Origin: JAAYCI01 sp031549285
GTDB lineage: Bacteria > Bacillota > Clostridia > Oscillospirales > Ruminococcaceae
Assembly: GCA_031549285.1 (NCBI GenBank)
Contig: JAVBPZ010000008.1
Location: forward strand, 14,604-78,603
Length of the DNA stretch: 64,000 nt
Direction of reading: 5' to 3'
Made by a program: the position numbers and the translations under genes. Below, piece after piece: positions 7,774 to 16,126 of the stretch (positions are counted from its first letter, which is position 1; the number at the start of each line of letters is the position of its first letter). The notes under the pieces were generated by a model. That model did no database searches and was not told the origin of the DNA. It saw only the letters and a program-made list of their open reading frames with translations.

Positions 7774-8571
7774 TCAGCGGATGCGGAACAGGCGCCTTGC
7801 GTTTTCCAGTGTCTGCCGCAGCAGGTCGTCCAGCGCCACCCCGCGCACCTCCGCCAGCTTTTCGGCGGTAAAGCGGATCATCCCGGAATCGCTGCGTTTG
7901 CCCCGCATGGGCTCCGGCGCCATGTAGGGGCAGTCGGTTTCCAGCAACAGGTACTCCGGCGGCACGGCGGCTGCGGCCTCCAGTGGGCGGTGTGCATTTG
8001 CAAACGTAACCACACCGGTGAACCCGATGTGCATTCCCTGCGCGGTTAGCCATTTCACGTCCTCGGCCGAGCCGGAGTACGCGTGCAGCACGCCACGCGG
8101 CTTATATTTTTTTAAAAGGGCATAGGTTTCCGCATGCGCCTCGCGGTCATGCACAATGATGGGCAGGTCATGCTCTTTTGCGGTGCGCAGTTCTTCCTCG
8201 AACAGTGCCAGCTGCGCATCCTGCGGTACCGGCCAGTGGTGGTCCAGCCCGCACTCGCCCACCGCCACTACCTTTGGGTGTACATACAGGGGATCAATAA
8301 CCCCCAGTTCCCGCTGCCATTCCCCGTCGAACTGGCAGGTGGTGGAGGAATCGTCCTCAATCAGGCTTTGGGGATGCACCCCGGCGGCGGTGTAGATCCA
8401 GTCATATTGCTCCGCCAGCGCCAGGCTGGCCTGGCTGGTGGCCAGGTCTGTTCCGCAGTCTACCACAAAGGCCACGCCGGCATCCGGCAGGCCAGCCAGC
8501 AGGCTGTCGCGGTCCGCGTCAAAGGCTTTGGCCGTATAGTGCGCATGGGTGTCAAAAATAAGCCGTTCCAT
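7774..8571 (-). CDS. TatD family hydrolase (metal-dependent DNase)
   Basis: The 265-residue TIM-barrel hydrolase has the TatD signatures FDTHAHY (metal ligands), GVHPQSL, VAVGECGLDHHW, PIIVHDREAHAETYALLKKY, GVLHAYSGSAEDVKWL, and the C-terminal LLLETDCPYMAPEPMRGKRSDSG. Members are Mg-dependent 3'-5' DNases or related hydrolases. The start at 8571 follows GGGGAG; upstream in-frame Met codons lack a ribosome site. It is transcribed divergently from the LysR gene. TatD often adjoins metG in Gram-positives; here metG is on the same strand but separated by the LysR-metY pair. Confidence 0.92.
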   Translation of the reverse strand: MERLIFDTHAHYTAKAFDADRDSLLAGLPDAGVAFVVDCGTDLATSQASLALAEQYDWIYTAAGVHPQSLIEDDSSTTCQFDGEWQRELGVIDPLYVHPKVVAVGECGLDHHWPVPQDAQLALFEEELRTAKEHDLPIIVHDREAHAETYALLKKYKPRGVLHAYSGSAEDVKWLTAQGMHIGFTGVVTFANAHRPLEAAAAVPPEYLLLETDCPYMAPEPMRGKRSDSGMIRFTAEKLAEVRGVALDDLLRQTLENARRLFRIR

Positions 8572-8700
8572 ATGTGTGCTCCCCTTTGTCTCGAATGTGT
8601 ACATATTATATAGCATATCCCCGGCAGGGGCAAGCCGGCGCCTGTGGCTTTGCGGAAGGTTAGGCGGGAGGCCGCGGTGCACGGCAGCCGGCAGAATGTT

Positions 8701-8732
8701 TTGCCCGCTGGAGGCGGGCGATATGGTATAAT
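8701..8732 (+). promoter_or_regulatory. Promoter of the LysR gene
   Basis: TATAAT at 8727-8732 carries an extended -10 (TGG just before it). TTGCCC at 8701-8706 is a possible but distant -35 (20-base spacer). Confidence 0.5.
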
Positions 8733-8789
8733 CGTGTAAGCGGGCGCCAAAATGTACCGCGCGTGAAAAAGCAGAGGGGAGGGCGGGGT

Positions 8790-9698
8790 ATGACCTTGCA
8801 GCAGCTAAAATATGTTATAGCCGTGGCGGACAAGGGGTCTATCAATGAAGCTGCCAAAGGGCTGTTTATTTCCCAGCCCAGCCTTTCCGCCGCCATGAAA
8901 GAGCTGGAGGGGGAGCTGGGCCTTACGCTGTTCGCACGTACCAACCGCGGCATCATTTTGTCGCCGGAGGGCAGCGAATTTTTGGGCTATGCGCGGCAGG
9001 TGGTGCAGCAGGCCGAGCTGCTGGAGGAAAAATATCTGAGCGGCACCCCGCCGAAACAGCGCTTTTCAGTTTCCACCCAGCACTATTCCTTCACCGCCAA
9101 TGCGTTTGTGGATCTGATAAAGGAGTATGGCGCCGACGAGTATGAATTCACCCTGCGGGAGACCACTACGTATAACGTTATTGATGATGTGCGCACCCTG
9201 CGCAGTGAGCTGGGTGTTTTGTACCTGAGCAGCTTTAACGAGCCGGTGCTGCGCAAGCTGCTGCAGGAAAGCGGCCTGGTGTTCACGCAGCTGTTCAGCG
9301 CCCGGCCGCATGTGTTCATCAGCAAGGACAGCCCCCTGGCCCGGCGGGACAGCGTGGCCTTGGCCGAGCTGGAGGATCTACCCTGCCTTACCTGTGAGCA
9401 AGGCGAAAACAATTCCTTTTACTTTGCCGAGGAAATTTTAAGCACCCTCAGCCACAAAAAAAGCATCCGGGTGACCGACCGCGCCGCCATCGTGAATATG
9501 ATTATTGGCCTGGATGCGTATACGATTTCCACCGGGGTGTTCCCGGCGTACCTGCATGGCGAGGATATTGTAGCGGTGCCGCTGCAGGTGGAGGAGCGCA
9601 TTCGGGTGGGGGTCATTATGCACAAGGACTATCGCCCCACACAGCTGTGCGAAATTTACCTGGCCGCGCTGCGGCGCATTGCGCAAACGGTGAAGTGA
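8790..9698 (+). CDS. LysR family transcriptional regulator
   Basis: The 302-residue protein has an N-terminal winged helix (MTLQQLKYVIAVADKGSINEAAKGLFISQPSLSAAMKELEGELG region, residues 1-45, then LFARTNRGIILSPEG) followed by a type 2 periplasmic-binding-like effector domain. The start at 8790 follows GGGGAGGG; the upstream GTG at 8763 lacks a site. It sits just upstream of metY on the same strand, and ATAG/CTAT dyads typical of LysR sites lie before metY, so sulfur or methionine control is a reasonable inference (CysR/CmbR/YtlI-like). The effector is not known. Confidence 0.9.
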   Translation: MTLQQLKYVIAVADKGSINEAAKGLFISQPSLSAAMKELEGELGLTLFARTNRGIILSPEGSEFLGYARQVVQQAELLEEKYLSGTPPKQRFSVSTQHYSFTANAFVDLIKEYGADEYEFTLRETTTYNVIDDVRTLRSELGVLYLSSFNEPVLRKLLQESGLVFTQLFSARPHVFISKDSPLARRDSVALAELEDLPCLTCEQGENNSFYFAEEILSTLSHKKSIRVTDRAAIVNMIIGLDAYTISTGVFPAYLHGEDIVAVPLQVEERIRVGVIMHKDYRPTQLCEIYLAALRRIAQTVK

Positions 9699-9755
9699 GC
9701 GCTCGGGGACCTTACCCCGCAGGGAAACGGGTTATGGGTGAATCATTGTGTTTGA

Positions 9756-9824
9756 TATAGAAAAAAGCTATACTTAAATATAGTATTTTAGTGTTACACT
9801 ATAGCTGATAAACTGCGCTATACT
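9756..9824 (+). promoter_or_regulatory. LysR-type dyads and promoter before metY
   Basis: The dyad TATAG-N7-CTATA (9756-9772) has the T-N11-A geometry of LysR sites. A second, TATAGT-N13-ACTATA (9779-9803), follows, and the -10 candidate TATACT is at 9819-9824 with only a poor -35 (TTACAC, 19-base spacer). Weak -35 plus upstream dyads is the layout of an activator-dependent promoter. The adjacent LysR protein is the obvious candidate to bind. Confidence 0.6.
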
Positions 9825-9923
9825 ATTTCCAACCAAAGCGGCGGTGAAAGCAACCGCCAAAAGCAAACGCGAAAACCAACAATGCCAATGTACAGGATAC
9901 GATTTACAGAAGGAGGCCCACCC

Positions 9924-11186
9924 ATGAAAGATGAGACACTGTGCCTGCATGCCGGGTACGAGCCCAAAAACGCGGAACCGCGCGTGGTACCCATTGTACA
10001 AAGCACCACCTATGTGTATGATTCCACCGAGGCGGTGGCGGCGGTGTTTGATGAGCCGACCCACAGCCTGATTTATTCCCGCTTTGCGAACCCCACCGTG
10101 ATGGCGGTGGAGGCGAAGATAGCCGCGCTGGAGGGTGGCGTGGCCGCCATGTGTACCTCCTCCGGGCAGGCGGCGTCGCTGTTGTCTCTTTTGAATATCT
10201 GCGACGCGGGCGATAGTTTTATCAGCACCACGCAGATTTACGGCGGTACCGTGAACTTGTTTGCGGTTTCGCTGAAGAAGCTGGGCATCGAGTGTATTTT
10301 TGTGGACAGCGACGCCAGCGAAGAAGAGATTCATGCGGCCTTCCGCCCAAACACCAAGGCGGTGTTTGGTGAGACACTGGCGAACCCGGCGCTTACCGTG
10401 CTGGACATAGAAAAATTTGCCCGCATAGCCCACGCGCACAATGTGCCGCTGATTGTGGACAATACCTTCCCCACGCCCATTTTGTGCAAGCCGATTGAAT
10501 ACGGCGCGGATATTGTGGTGCATTCCACCTCTAAATACATGGACGGCCATGCTGTGCAGGTGGGTGGCGTTATTGTGGATTCCGGCAACTTCGACTGGGC
10601 GAACGGCAACTTTCCGGCATTTACCCAGCCGGATGATTCCTACCACGGCATTACCTATACCGGCACCTATGGCAAGGCAGCCTATATCATAAAAGCGCGC
10701 ATGCAGCTGATGCGGGACTATGGCGTGTACCCGGCGGCGCACTCGGCATTTCTTTTGAACCTGGGGCTGGAGACGCTGGCCCTGCGCATGGAGCGGTACT
10801 GCCAAAATGCCATGAAGGTGGCCGAGTACCTGCAAAAGTCTGACAAAGTGGAAGCGGTCACCTACCCGGGCCTGCCGGGGGACAAATATTACGCCCTGGC
10901 CCAAAAATACCTGAAAGGCGCCAGCGGAGTGATTTCGTTTGTTATAAAAGGAGGGCGCGAAAAGGCAATTGCGTTCATGGATGCCTTGCAGCTGGCCTCG
11001 AACGAGGTGCATGTGGCGGATATTCGCACCTGTGTGCTGCACCCGGCCAGCGCCACCCACCGCCAGCTGACCGACGAACAACTGGTTGCTGCCGGCGTAC
11101 AGCCGGGGCTTATCCGGTTTTCTGTGGGGCTGGAAAATGTGGACGACATCCTGGAGGATATTCGGCAGGCGTTTGAGGCAGTGTAA
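9924..11186 (+). CDS. metY: O-acetylhomoserine sulfhydrylase (PLP-dependent)
   Basis: The 420-residue protein belongs to the Cys/Met metabolism PLP family. It begins DETLCLHAGYEP and has YSRFANPTV, GGVAAMCTSSGQAA, VDNTFPTPILCKPIEYGADIVVHSTSKY with the PLP lysine in STSK, and a C-terminal HPASATHRQLTDEQ and GLIRFSVGLE. Length and the region between the PLP site and the C terminus (FPAFTQPDDSYHG) fit O-acetylhomoserine (thiol)-lyase rather than the shorter cystathionine synthases. It makes homocysteine from O-acetylhomoserine and sulfide. The ATG at 9924 follows AGGAGG. A dyad-rich region and a LysR gene lie upstream. Confidence 0.9.
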   Translation: MKDETLCLHAGYEPKNAEPRVVPIVQSTTYVYDSTEAVAAVFDEPTHSLIYSRFANPTVMAVEAKIAALEGGVAAMCTSSGQAASLLSLLNICDAGDSFISTTQIYGGTVNLFAVSLKKLGIECIFVDSDASEEEIHAAFRPNTKAVFGETLANPALTVLDIEKFARIAHAHNVPLIVDNTFPTPILCKPIEYGADIVVHSTSKYMDGHAVQVGGVIVDSGNFDWANGNFPAFTQPDDSYHGITYTGTYGKAAYIIKARMQLMRDYGVYPAAHSAFLLNLGLETLALRMERYCQNAMKVAEYLQKSDKVEAVTYPGLPGDKYYALAQKYLKGASGVISFVIKGGREKAIAFMDALQLASNEVHVADIRTCVLHPASATHRQLTDEQLVAAGVQPGLIRFSVGLENVDDILEDIRQAFEAV

Positions 11187-11210
11187 ACTCTATTGTGAAT
11201 AAACAAAAGG

Positions 11211-11250
11211 AAAAGCGTGGCGCCGGGTTCCGGTGCCACGCTTTTGACTT
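11211..11250. terminator. Bidirectional terminator between metY and metG
   Basis: AAAAGCGTGGC at 11211-11221 pairs with GCCACGCTTTT at 11235-11245, and the interior GCCGG/CCGGT can extend it. T-rich sequence follows on both strands (GACTTTTTGT to the right, CCTTTTGTT to the left). Confidence 0.85.
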
Positions 11251-11356
11251 TTTGTATATATTTTTTTTAAAATACGGATAGTAAAGAAGAGATAGGTGGG
11301 AACCGCATGCTTTTGTGGTGGACAGGGAAGGGAGTGCGTGGCCGACAGTGGGTATA

Positions 11357-13312
11357 TTACCGCACGCGGCTGCCGGGTACGGCGTCCTCCGGCAGGAACA
11401 CCACCTGGGCGCGGCCGTCCGGGCCGTCAGCCGCCAGCAGCATACCTTCGCTAAGAATACCGCGCAGCTTGGCCGGCGCCAGGTTCGCCACCAGCGCAAT
11501 CTTTTTCCCCATAAGGTCCGCGGGAGTGTACCACGTGGCAATGCCGCTGACCACCGTGCGCTCGCGGGTACCGTCAAACACCGTCAGCTTTAACAGTTTG
11601 TCCGCCTTCTCCACCTTTTCTGCGGCAAGGATTTCCCCCACCAGCAGTTGGGTGCGCATAAAGTCATCATAGGTGATTTCTGGCATGGGCTGTACCGCGG
11701 CAGTTCCGTTGTCGTTGGCATCTTCATTTTTGGCGTTGGCGTCGGCGTCTTTGCCATATATATCTGCCAGCAGCGCGTCGGTATCCAGCCGGGCGAACAG
11801 CGGTACCGGCTGGGCCACGGTTGCACCGGGCAGCCAGCCAAAAACCTCGATGCTTACGAGGCTGCGGAACTCCTCCGGGCAGCCAATCTGGCGGAAAATT
11901 TCCTCGCTGGTGGCCGGCAGGAACGGCGCCAGCAGTACCCCCAAAAAGCGGATGGCTTCCACCAGGTTATACAGCACCGATGCCAGCCGGTCCTGTTGTG
12001 CGGGGTCCTTGCCCAGCAGCCAGGGCGTGGTTTCGTCTATGTATTTGTTGGCGCGCTTTGCCAGGGTCATTACGGCGTCCACCGCGTCCGCACAGCGGAA
12101 AGCGGACAGATGCTGGATCATTTCACCACGCGCGGTCAGCGCGGCGGAGATAAGCTCCTCGTCCACCTGCTGTGCCCGGCGCGCGGGAGGAATGGTGCCG
12201 CCGAAGTACTTCTGCGTCATGGCAATGGTGCGGTTTACCAGGTTACCCAGCGTGTTCGCCAGGTCGGAATTGTACCGCTCGAAAATGCGCTCATAGGTAA
12301 TGGTGCCATCCTGTGCATAAGGCATTTCCGCCAGCAGATAGTACCGCACGCCGTCCACGCCAATCATTTTCGCCAGCCCGTCCGCGTACAGCACATTGCC
12401 GCGGCTTTTGCTCATTTTGTCCTCGCCGGACAGCAGCCATGGGTGCCCAAAGATGGACTTTGGCAGCTCCTCGCCCAGCGCCATCAGCAGAATGGGCCAG
12501 TAAATGGTGTGAAACCGCAGGATGTCCTTGCCAATGACATGCGCATTTGCGGGCCAATACTTTTTGTATAATTCTCCAGGGTTATCCGGCATGTAGTCCA
12601 GCGCGGTGATATAGTTGGACAGGGCATCCACCCAGACATAGATAACGTGCCCGTCGTCGAACGGCACCGGAATGCCCCAGGTGAAGGACGAGCGTGACAC
12701 GCACAGGTCCTGTAGGCCGGGCTTCAGGAAGTTGTTCACCATTTCTTTTTTGCGGCTTTCGGGGAAAATGAAATGGGGGTTCTGCTCGATATGTTCCTCC
12801 AGCCGCTGCTGGTACTTGGACATTTTGAAGAAGTATGCTTCCTCGTCGGCGCGCACCACCTCGCGGCCACACTCCGGGCAGCGGCCGTCCACCAGCTGGG
12901 AGTCGGTAAAGAAGCTTTCGTCCGGCACACAGTACCAGCCCTCGTACTTGGACTTGTAAATATCCCCTTGCTCGTACAGCTTTGTAAAAATTGCCTGTAC
13001 GGATTTTTGGTGATAGTCGTCGGTGGTGCGGATAAATTTGTCATAGCTGGTGTTCAAAAGATCGCAGATACCGCGCACCTGCCCCGCAATATCGTCCACA
13101 TATTCCTTTGGCGTCACGCCTGCGGCGGCGGCCTTTTCCTCAATCTTTTGGCCGTGCTCGTCGGTGCCGGTCAAAAAGAACACGTCATATCCCTGCATCC
13201 GTTTCAGGCGGGCCACCGCGTCGGTAAACACAATCTCATAGCTGTTGCCGATGTGCGGTTTCTGCGAGGTATAGGCAATGGCGGTGGTAATATAATATTT
13301 TTCCTTCGACAT
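11357..13312 (-). CDS. metG: Methionyl-tRNA synthetase
   Basis: The 651-residue class I synthetase has PHIGN (HIGH motif), FLTGTDEHGQKIEE, and KMSKS in GEDKMSKSRGN. It carries a CPECG half of the connective-peptide zinc knuckle, an anticodon-binding helical domain (SDLANTLGNLVNRT), and a C-terminal tRNA-binding (EMAP/Trbp111-like) domain from about residue 550 (YDDFMRTQLLVGEIL through GILSEGMLL). It charges tRNA-Met and is essential. The ATG has AAGGGG 9 bases upstream. A Gly/Asp/Asn-rich linker (about 525-545) joins the last two domains. Confidence 0.97.
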   Translation of the reverse strand: MSKEKYYITTAIAYTSQKPHIGNSYEIVFTDAVARLKRMQGYDVFFLTGTDEHGQKIEEKAAAAGVTPKEYVDDIAGQVRGICDLLNTSYDKFIRTTDDYHQKSVQAIFTKLYEQGDIYKSKYEGWYCVPDESFFTDSQLVDGRCPECGREVVRADEEAYFFKMSKYQQRLEEHIEQNPHFIFPESRKKEMVNNFLKPGLQDLCVSRSSFTWGIPVPFDDGHVIYVWVDALSNYITALDYMPDNPGELYKKYWPANAHVIGKDILRFHTIYWPILLMALGEELPKSIFGHPWLLSGEDKMSKSRGNVLYADGLAKMIGVDGVRYYLLAEMPYAQDGTITYERIFERYNSDLANTLGNLVNRTIAMTQKYFGGTIPPARRAQQVDEELISAALTARGEMIQHLSAFRCADAVDAVMTLAKRANKYIDETTPWLLGKDPAQQDRLASVLYNLVEAIRFLGVLLAPFLPATSEEIFRQIGCPEEFRSLVSIEVFGWLPGATVAQPVPLFARLDTDALLADIYGKDADANAKNEDANDNGTAAVQPMPEITYDDFMRTQLLVGEILAAEKVEKADKLLKLTVFDGTRERTVVSGIATWYTPADLMGKKIALVANLAPAKLRGILSEGMLLAADGPDGRAQVVFLPEDAVPGSRVR

Positions 13313-13458
13313 AAAAATAGCCCCTTACACTGTGTCATTTTTTGCCGGAATGGGTTTTTGCTGGTATCGGGTTATGGTGGCGCGGGTGCTTGGCAGTATG
13401 TGTTGCCGCGTTGGTGCGGAAGTGCCCTGCGCGCTGCCGCGCAAAAGCGTGCAAGTAT

Positions 13459-15330
13459 TCACGGGGAAACCGGCTGTGCAGCCGCGGCGCCTTCGTCAAT
13501 GAAGAAGCGTTTGTACCAAACCAGGAAGGTGAACAGTACCCATATTTTGCGTGCGTTGTTCGCCTTGTTTTGGTAGTGCGCGTCCAGCAACCGCAGAATT
13601 TTTGCCTGATTAAAGAACTGTGCGGCATAGCTGCTTTCAAAATATTCCCGCACAATACGGTAATATTTTTCTTCCCGCAGCCAGTGGCGAATGGGCACCG
13701 GGAAGCCTTTTTTTGGCCGGTTGGCCCACGCGCCCGGCAGGGTTTTGTTCGCGGCGGTGCGGAACACCACCTTGTTCTCGGTTCCGCGAATGCGGTACCG
13801 TGTGGGAATGCGCCCGGCCAGCGCCATCAGTTCCTTGTCCAGGAACGGCACCCGCAGTTCCAGCGAGTGCGCCATGCACATCTTGTCCGCCTTCAGCAAA
13901 ATATCCCCCGGCAGCCACAGGTGCATGTCCACATATTGTTTTTTTGTCACCTCGTCCTTGTCCGCCACCCGCGCGTAAAACGGCGCGGCCAGCTGGCGCG
14001 GCGTGGGGCCGCCCCGGTAGGCGGGGTTCAGGATAGACCGGGCCTCCCCCTCGGGGAAAACGTCGGCCTGGCCTATGAACCAGTTTTCCGGGCTTTCGGC
14101 GCTTTTTAAAAGGAAGTTACGCCCCTTAAACCGCGGCATCACGCTTGCCACGCTGCCCAGCATACGCCGCAGGGGCCGGGGCAGTTTTTTGAACCGTTCC
14201 ATCGCGGGGGTATCGGCGTACAGCTCATACCCGGCGAACAGCTCGTCCGCGCCCTCGCCGGACAGCACCACCGTCACCTGTTCCTTTGCCAGTTTTGCCA
14301 AAAACCACAACGGTACGCTGGAGGGGTTTGCCTGCGGCTGGTCCATATGATACTGGATATCCGGGAAGGCGGCGAAACATTCCTCTGCACTCAGCAGCTT
14401 GCGAAAGTTTTCCACGCCCAGCTTTTCGCTCAGTTCGGCGGCATAGTTGGTTTCGTCGAACTTGTGCTGGGAAAACCCTACTGAAAAGGTGTTCTGCGGC
14501 ATCAGGCAGGCGGTGATATAGCTGGAGTCCACCCCGCCGGACAAAAAGCTGCCGAGGGCCACGTCGCTGATGCGGTGGGCGGAAACACTTTCGTGCACGG
14601 CGGCGTCCACCGCGTCCACATATCCGGCAAAATCCAGCGACTCATCTGCATCAAAAATGGTGTCCCAGTAACACTCGGTACGCATTTCGCCATTCTGCCA
14701 CACAAAATAATGCGCCGGCGCCAGGCAGTGCACCCCTTTAAAGAAGGTGTCATTGCCGGGAGCATATTGAAAGGTGAGGTAAGCGCGCAGGGCGTCCGGG
14801 TTTATTTCTTTTTGGAAAGCCGGGTGCTCCAGGAAGCTTTTTATTTCGCTGCCAAACAGCAGGCCACCCTCCGGCAGCTGGGAATAATAAAATGGCTTGA
14901 TGCCAAACGGGTCCCGCGCCGCGAACAGCGCGCCGGTTTTTGTATCCCACAGGGAAAACGCAAACATGCCGCGCAGCATTTTTACCAATCCCTCGCCGTA
15001 TTCCTCGTATCCGTGCACCAGCACCTCGCTGTCGGCGTGGCTGACGAACCGGTGTCCTTTGGCAATCAGGTCATCCCGCAGCTGCATAAAGTTGTATATT
15101 TCGCCGTTGAACACCGCCACCACCGTGCCGTCCTCGTTGTACATCGGCTGGGCGGCGGCCTCGGTTAAATCAATGATAGACAGGCGGCGAAAGCCCAGGC
15201 CCACCGCGTCGTTTGCGAACAGGCCGGCCATATCTGGCCCACGGTGCACGATGCGCTGCATCATCCGGTGCAGAATTTCTTTTTTGCTTTCGGGGTCTCG
15301 CTTGTCGGTAAAGCCTACAAAGCCACACAT
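13459..15330 (-). CDS. Glutamine-dependent asparagine synthase (AsnB/AsnH type)
   Basis: This 623-residue enzyme begins MCGFVGFTDK, so after Met removal Cys is the N-terminal nucleophile of the glutaminase domain; HRGPDMAG and YNGEIYNF-type motifs (VVAVFNGEIYNF) follow. The synthetase half has LGSFLSGGVDSSY (ATP pyrophosphatase loop) and SGEGADELFAGYE. It transfers glutamine amide nitrogen to an activated aspartyl carboxyl. The start at 15330 follows AGGAGG. It is the last gene of a run with an aspartate racemase and an ATP-grasp ligase. In lactic bacteria AsnH-type enzymes amidate D-Asp in peptidoglycan cross-bridges; free Asn synthesis is the alternative. Confidence 0.88.
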   Translation of the reverse strand: MCGFVGFTDKRDPESKKEILHRMMQRIVHRGPDMAGLFANDAVGLGFRRLSIIDLTEAAAQPMYNEDGTVVAVFNGEIYNFMQLRDDLIAKGHRFVSHADSEVLVHGYEEYGEGLVKMLRGMFAFSLWDTKTGALFAARDPFGIKPFYYSQLPEGGLLFGSEIKSFLEHPAFQKEINPDALRAYLTFQYAPGNDTFFKGVHCLAPAHYFVWQNGEMRTECYWDTIFDADESLDFAGYVDAVDAAVHESVSAHRISDVALGSFLSGGVDSSYITACLMPQNTFSVGFSQHKFDETNYAAELSEKLGVENFRKLLSAEECFAAFPDIQYHMDQPQANPSSVPLWFLAKLAKEQVTVVLSGEGADELFAGYELYADTPAMERFKKLPRPLRRMLGSVASVMPRFKGRNFLLKSAESPENWFIGQADVFPEGEARSILNPAYRGGPTPRQLAAPFYARVADKDEVTKKQYVDMHLWLPGDILLKADKMCMAHSLELRVPFLDKELMALAGRIPTRYRIRGTENKVVFRTAANKTLPGAWANRPKKGFPVPIRHWLREEKYYRIVREYFESSYAAQFFNQAKILRLLDAHYQNKANNARKIWVLFTFLVWYKRFFIDEGAAAAQPVSP

Positions 15331-15388
15331 GGGCGCGTTTCCTCCTGCGGGGGAATAATATAGTGTTTCTGGGGTTTGTCTACGGCAT

Positions 15389-16126
15389 TTATACGTTGTC
15401 CTGCTGCCAGGGAAACCCCACCGGGGTTTTGCCACAAGCCAGAATGGCAGCCTCCGCCAGCACCGCCATGCTGTCCAGGTACCGCCCGTCCAGCAGGCCG
15501 GCCTTTTGCAGCAGCGACAGTTCCGTGCAGGCCAAAATCAGCACATCGCAGCCGTCCTGGAACAGCTCGTCGGCCACGGTGCGGAACAGCGCCATATCCG
15601 GTGCGCGCCCGCGTTTGATATCCTCGTAAATCAGGCGCATGACCGCCTGCTGGGCTTCGGGTCCCGGAACGGCGCAGGGCATGTCTTTGGCCCGGCACAC
15701 CGCCTGGTAGGTGTCGGTGCGGATGGTCCCGTCGGTGGCCAAAATGCCAACCTTCCGGCATCCCATCTGCTGCGCCTTGTCCACCGTGTCCTCCACCATG
15801 TTCAGCACCGGCACCGGCAGGCCCGCCCGCAGCCGGTCGTAAAAATAATGGGCGGTGTTGCAGGGAATGGCAAGCACCTGGGCGCCGCAGTGCGCCAGAC
15901 GAAACGCTTCCGCCTCCATTACGGCAAAGGGGTCCTCGGTGCTGGTTCCCAAAATAAACGCGGTGCGGTCCGGTGTGGAGGCGCGGCTGGAAAGGAGTAT
16001 GTCGATGTGGTCCTGGTCGCGCGCAGCCTTTGTGTGCGCGGTGATCAGCTCATAAAAATAAACGGTGGCCATGGGGCCAAGCCCCCCCAGCACCCCGAGT
16101 ACCTTGCTGTTTGGCATATTGCTCAC
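15389..16126 (-). CDS. Aspartate/glutamate racemase family protein
   Basis: The 245-residue protein begins VLGVLGGLGPMATVYFYE and has both catalytic cysteines of the family: AIPCNTAHYFYD in the first half and ILACTELSLL in the second. These PLP-independent enzymes interconvert L- and D-Asp or Glu. The gene overlaps the upstream ATP-grasp ligase by 4 bases and is followed 58 bases later by the asparagine synthase, so D-Asp supply to the ligase is the natural reading. Substrate choice between Asp and Glu is inferred from context, as the family is mixed. Confidence 0.88.
   Translation of the reverse strand: MSNMPNSKVLGVLGGLGPMATVYFYELITAHTKAARDQDHIDILLSSRASTPDRTAFILGTSTEDPFAVMEAEAFRLAHCGAQVLAIPCNTAHYFYDRLRAGLPVPVLNMVEDTVDKAQQMGCRKVGILATDGTIRTDTYQAVCRAKDMPCAVPGPEAQQAVMRLIYEDIKRGRAPDMALFRTVADELFQDGCDVLILACTELSLLQKAGLLDGRYLDSMAVLAEAAILACGKTPVGFPWQQDNV

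Noticed and set aside
13313..13458. Gap between metG and the asparagine synthase considered for a terminator or a leader peptide
   Set aside because: No stem with a T run and no short frame with a ribosome site could be supported.
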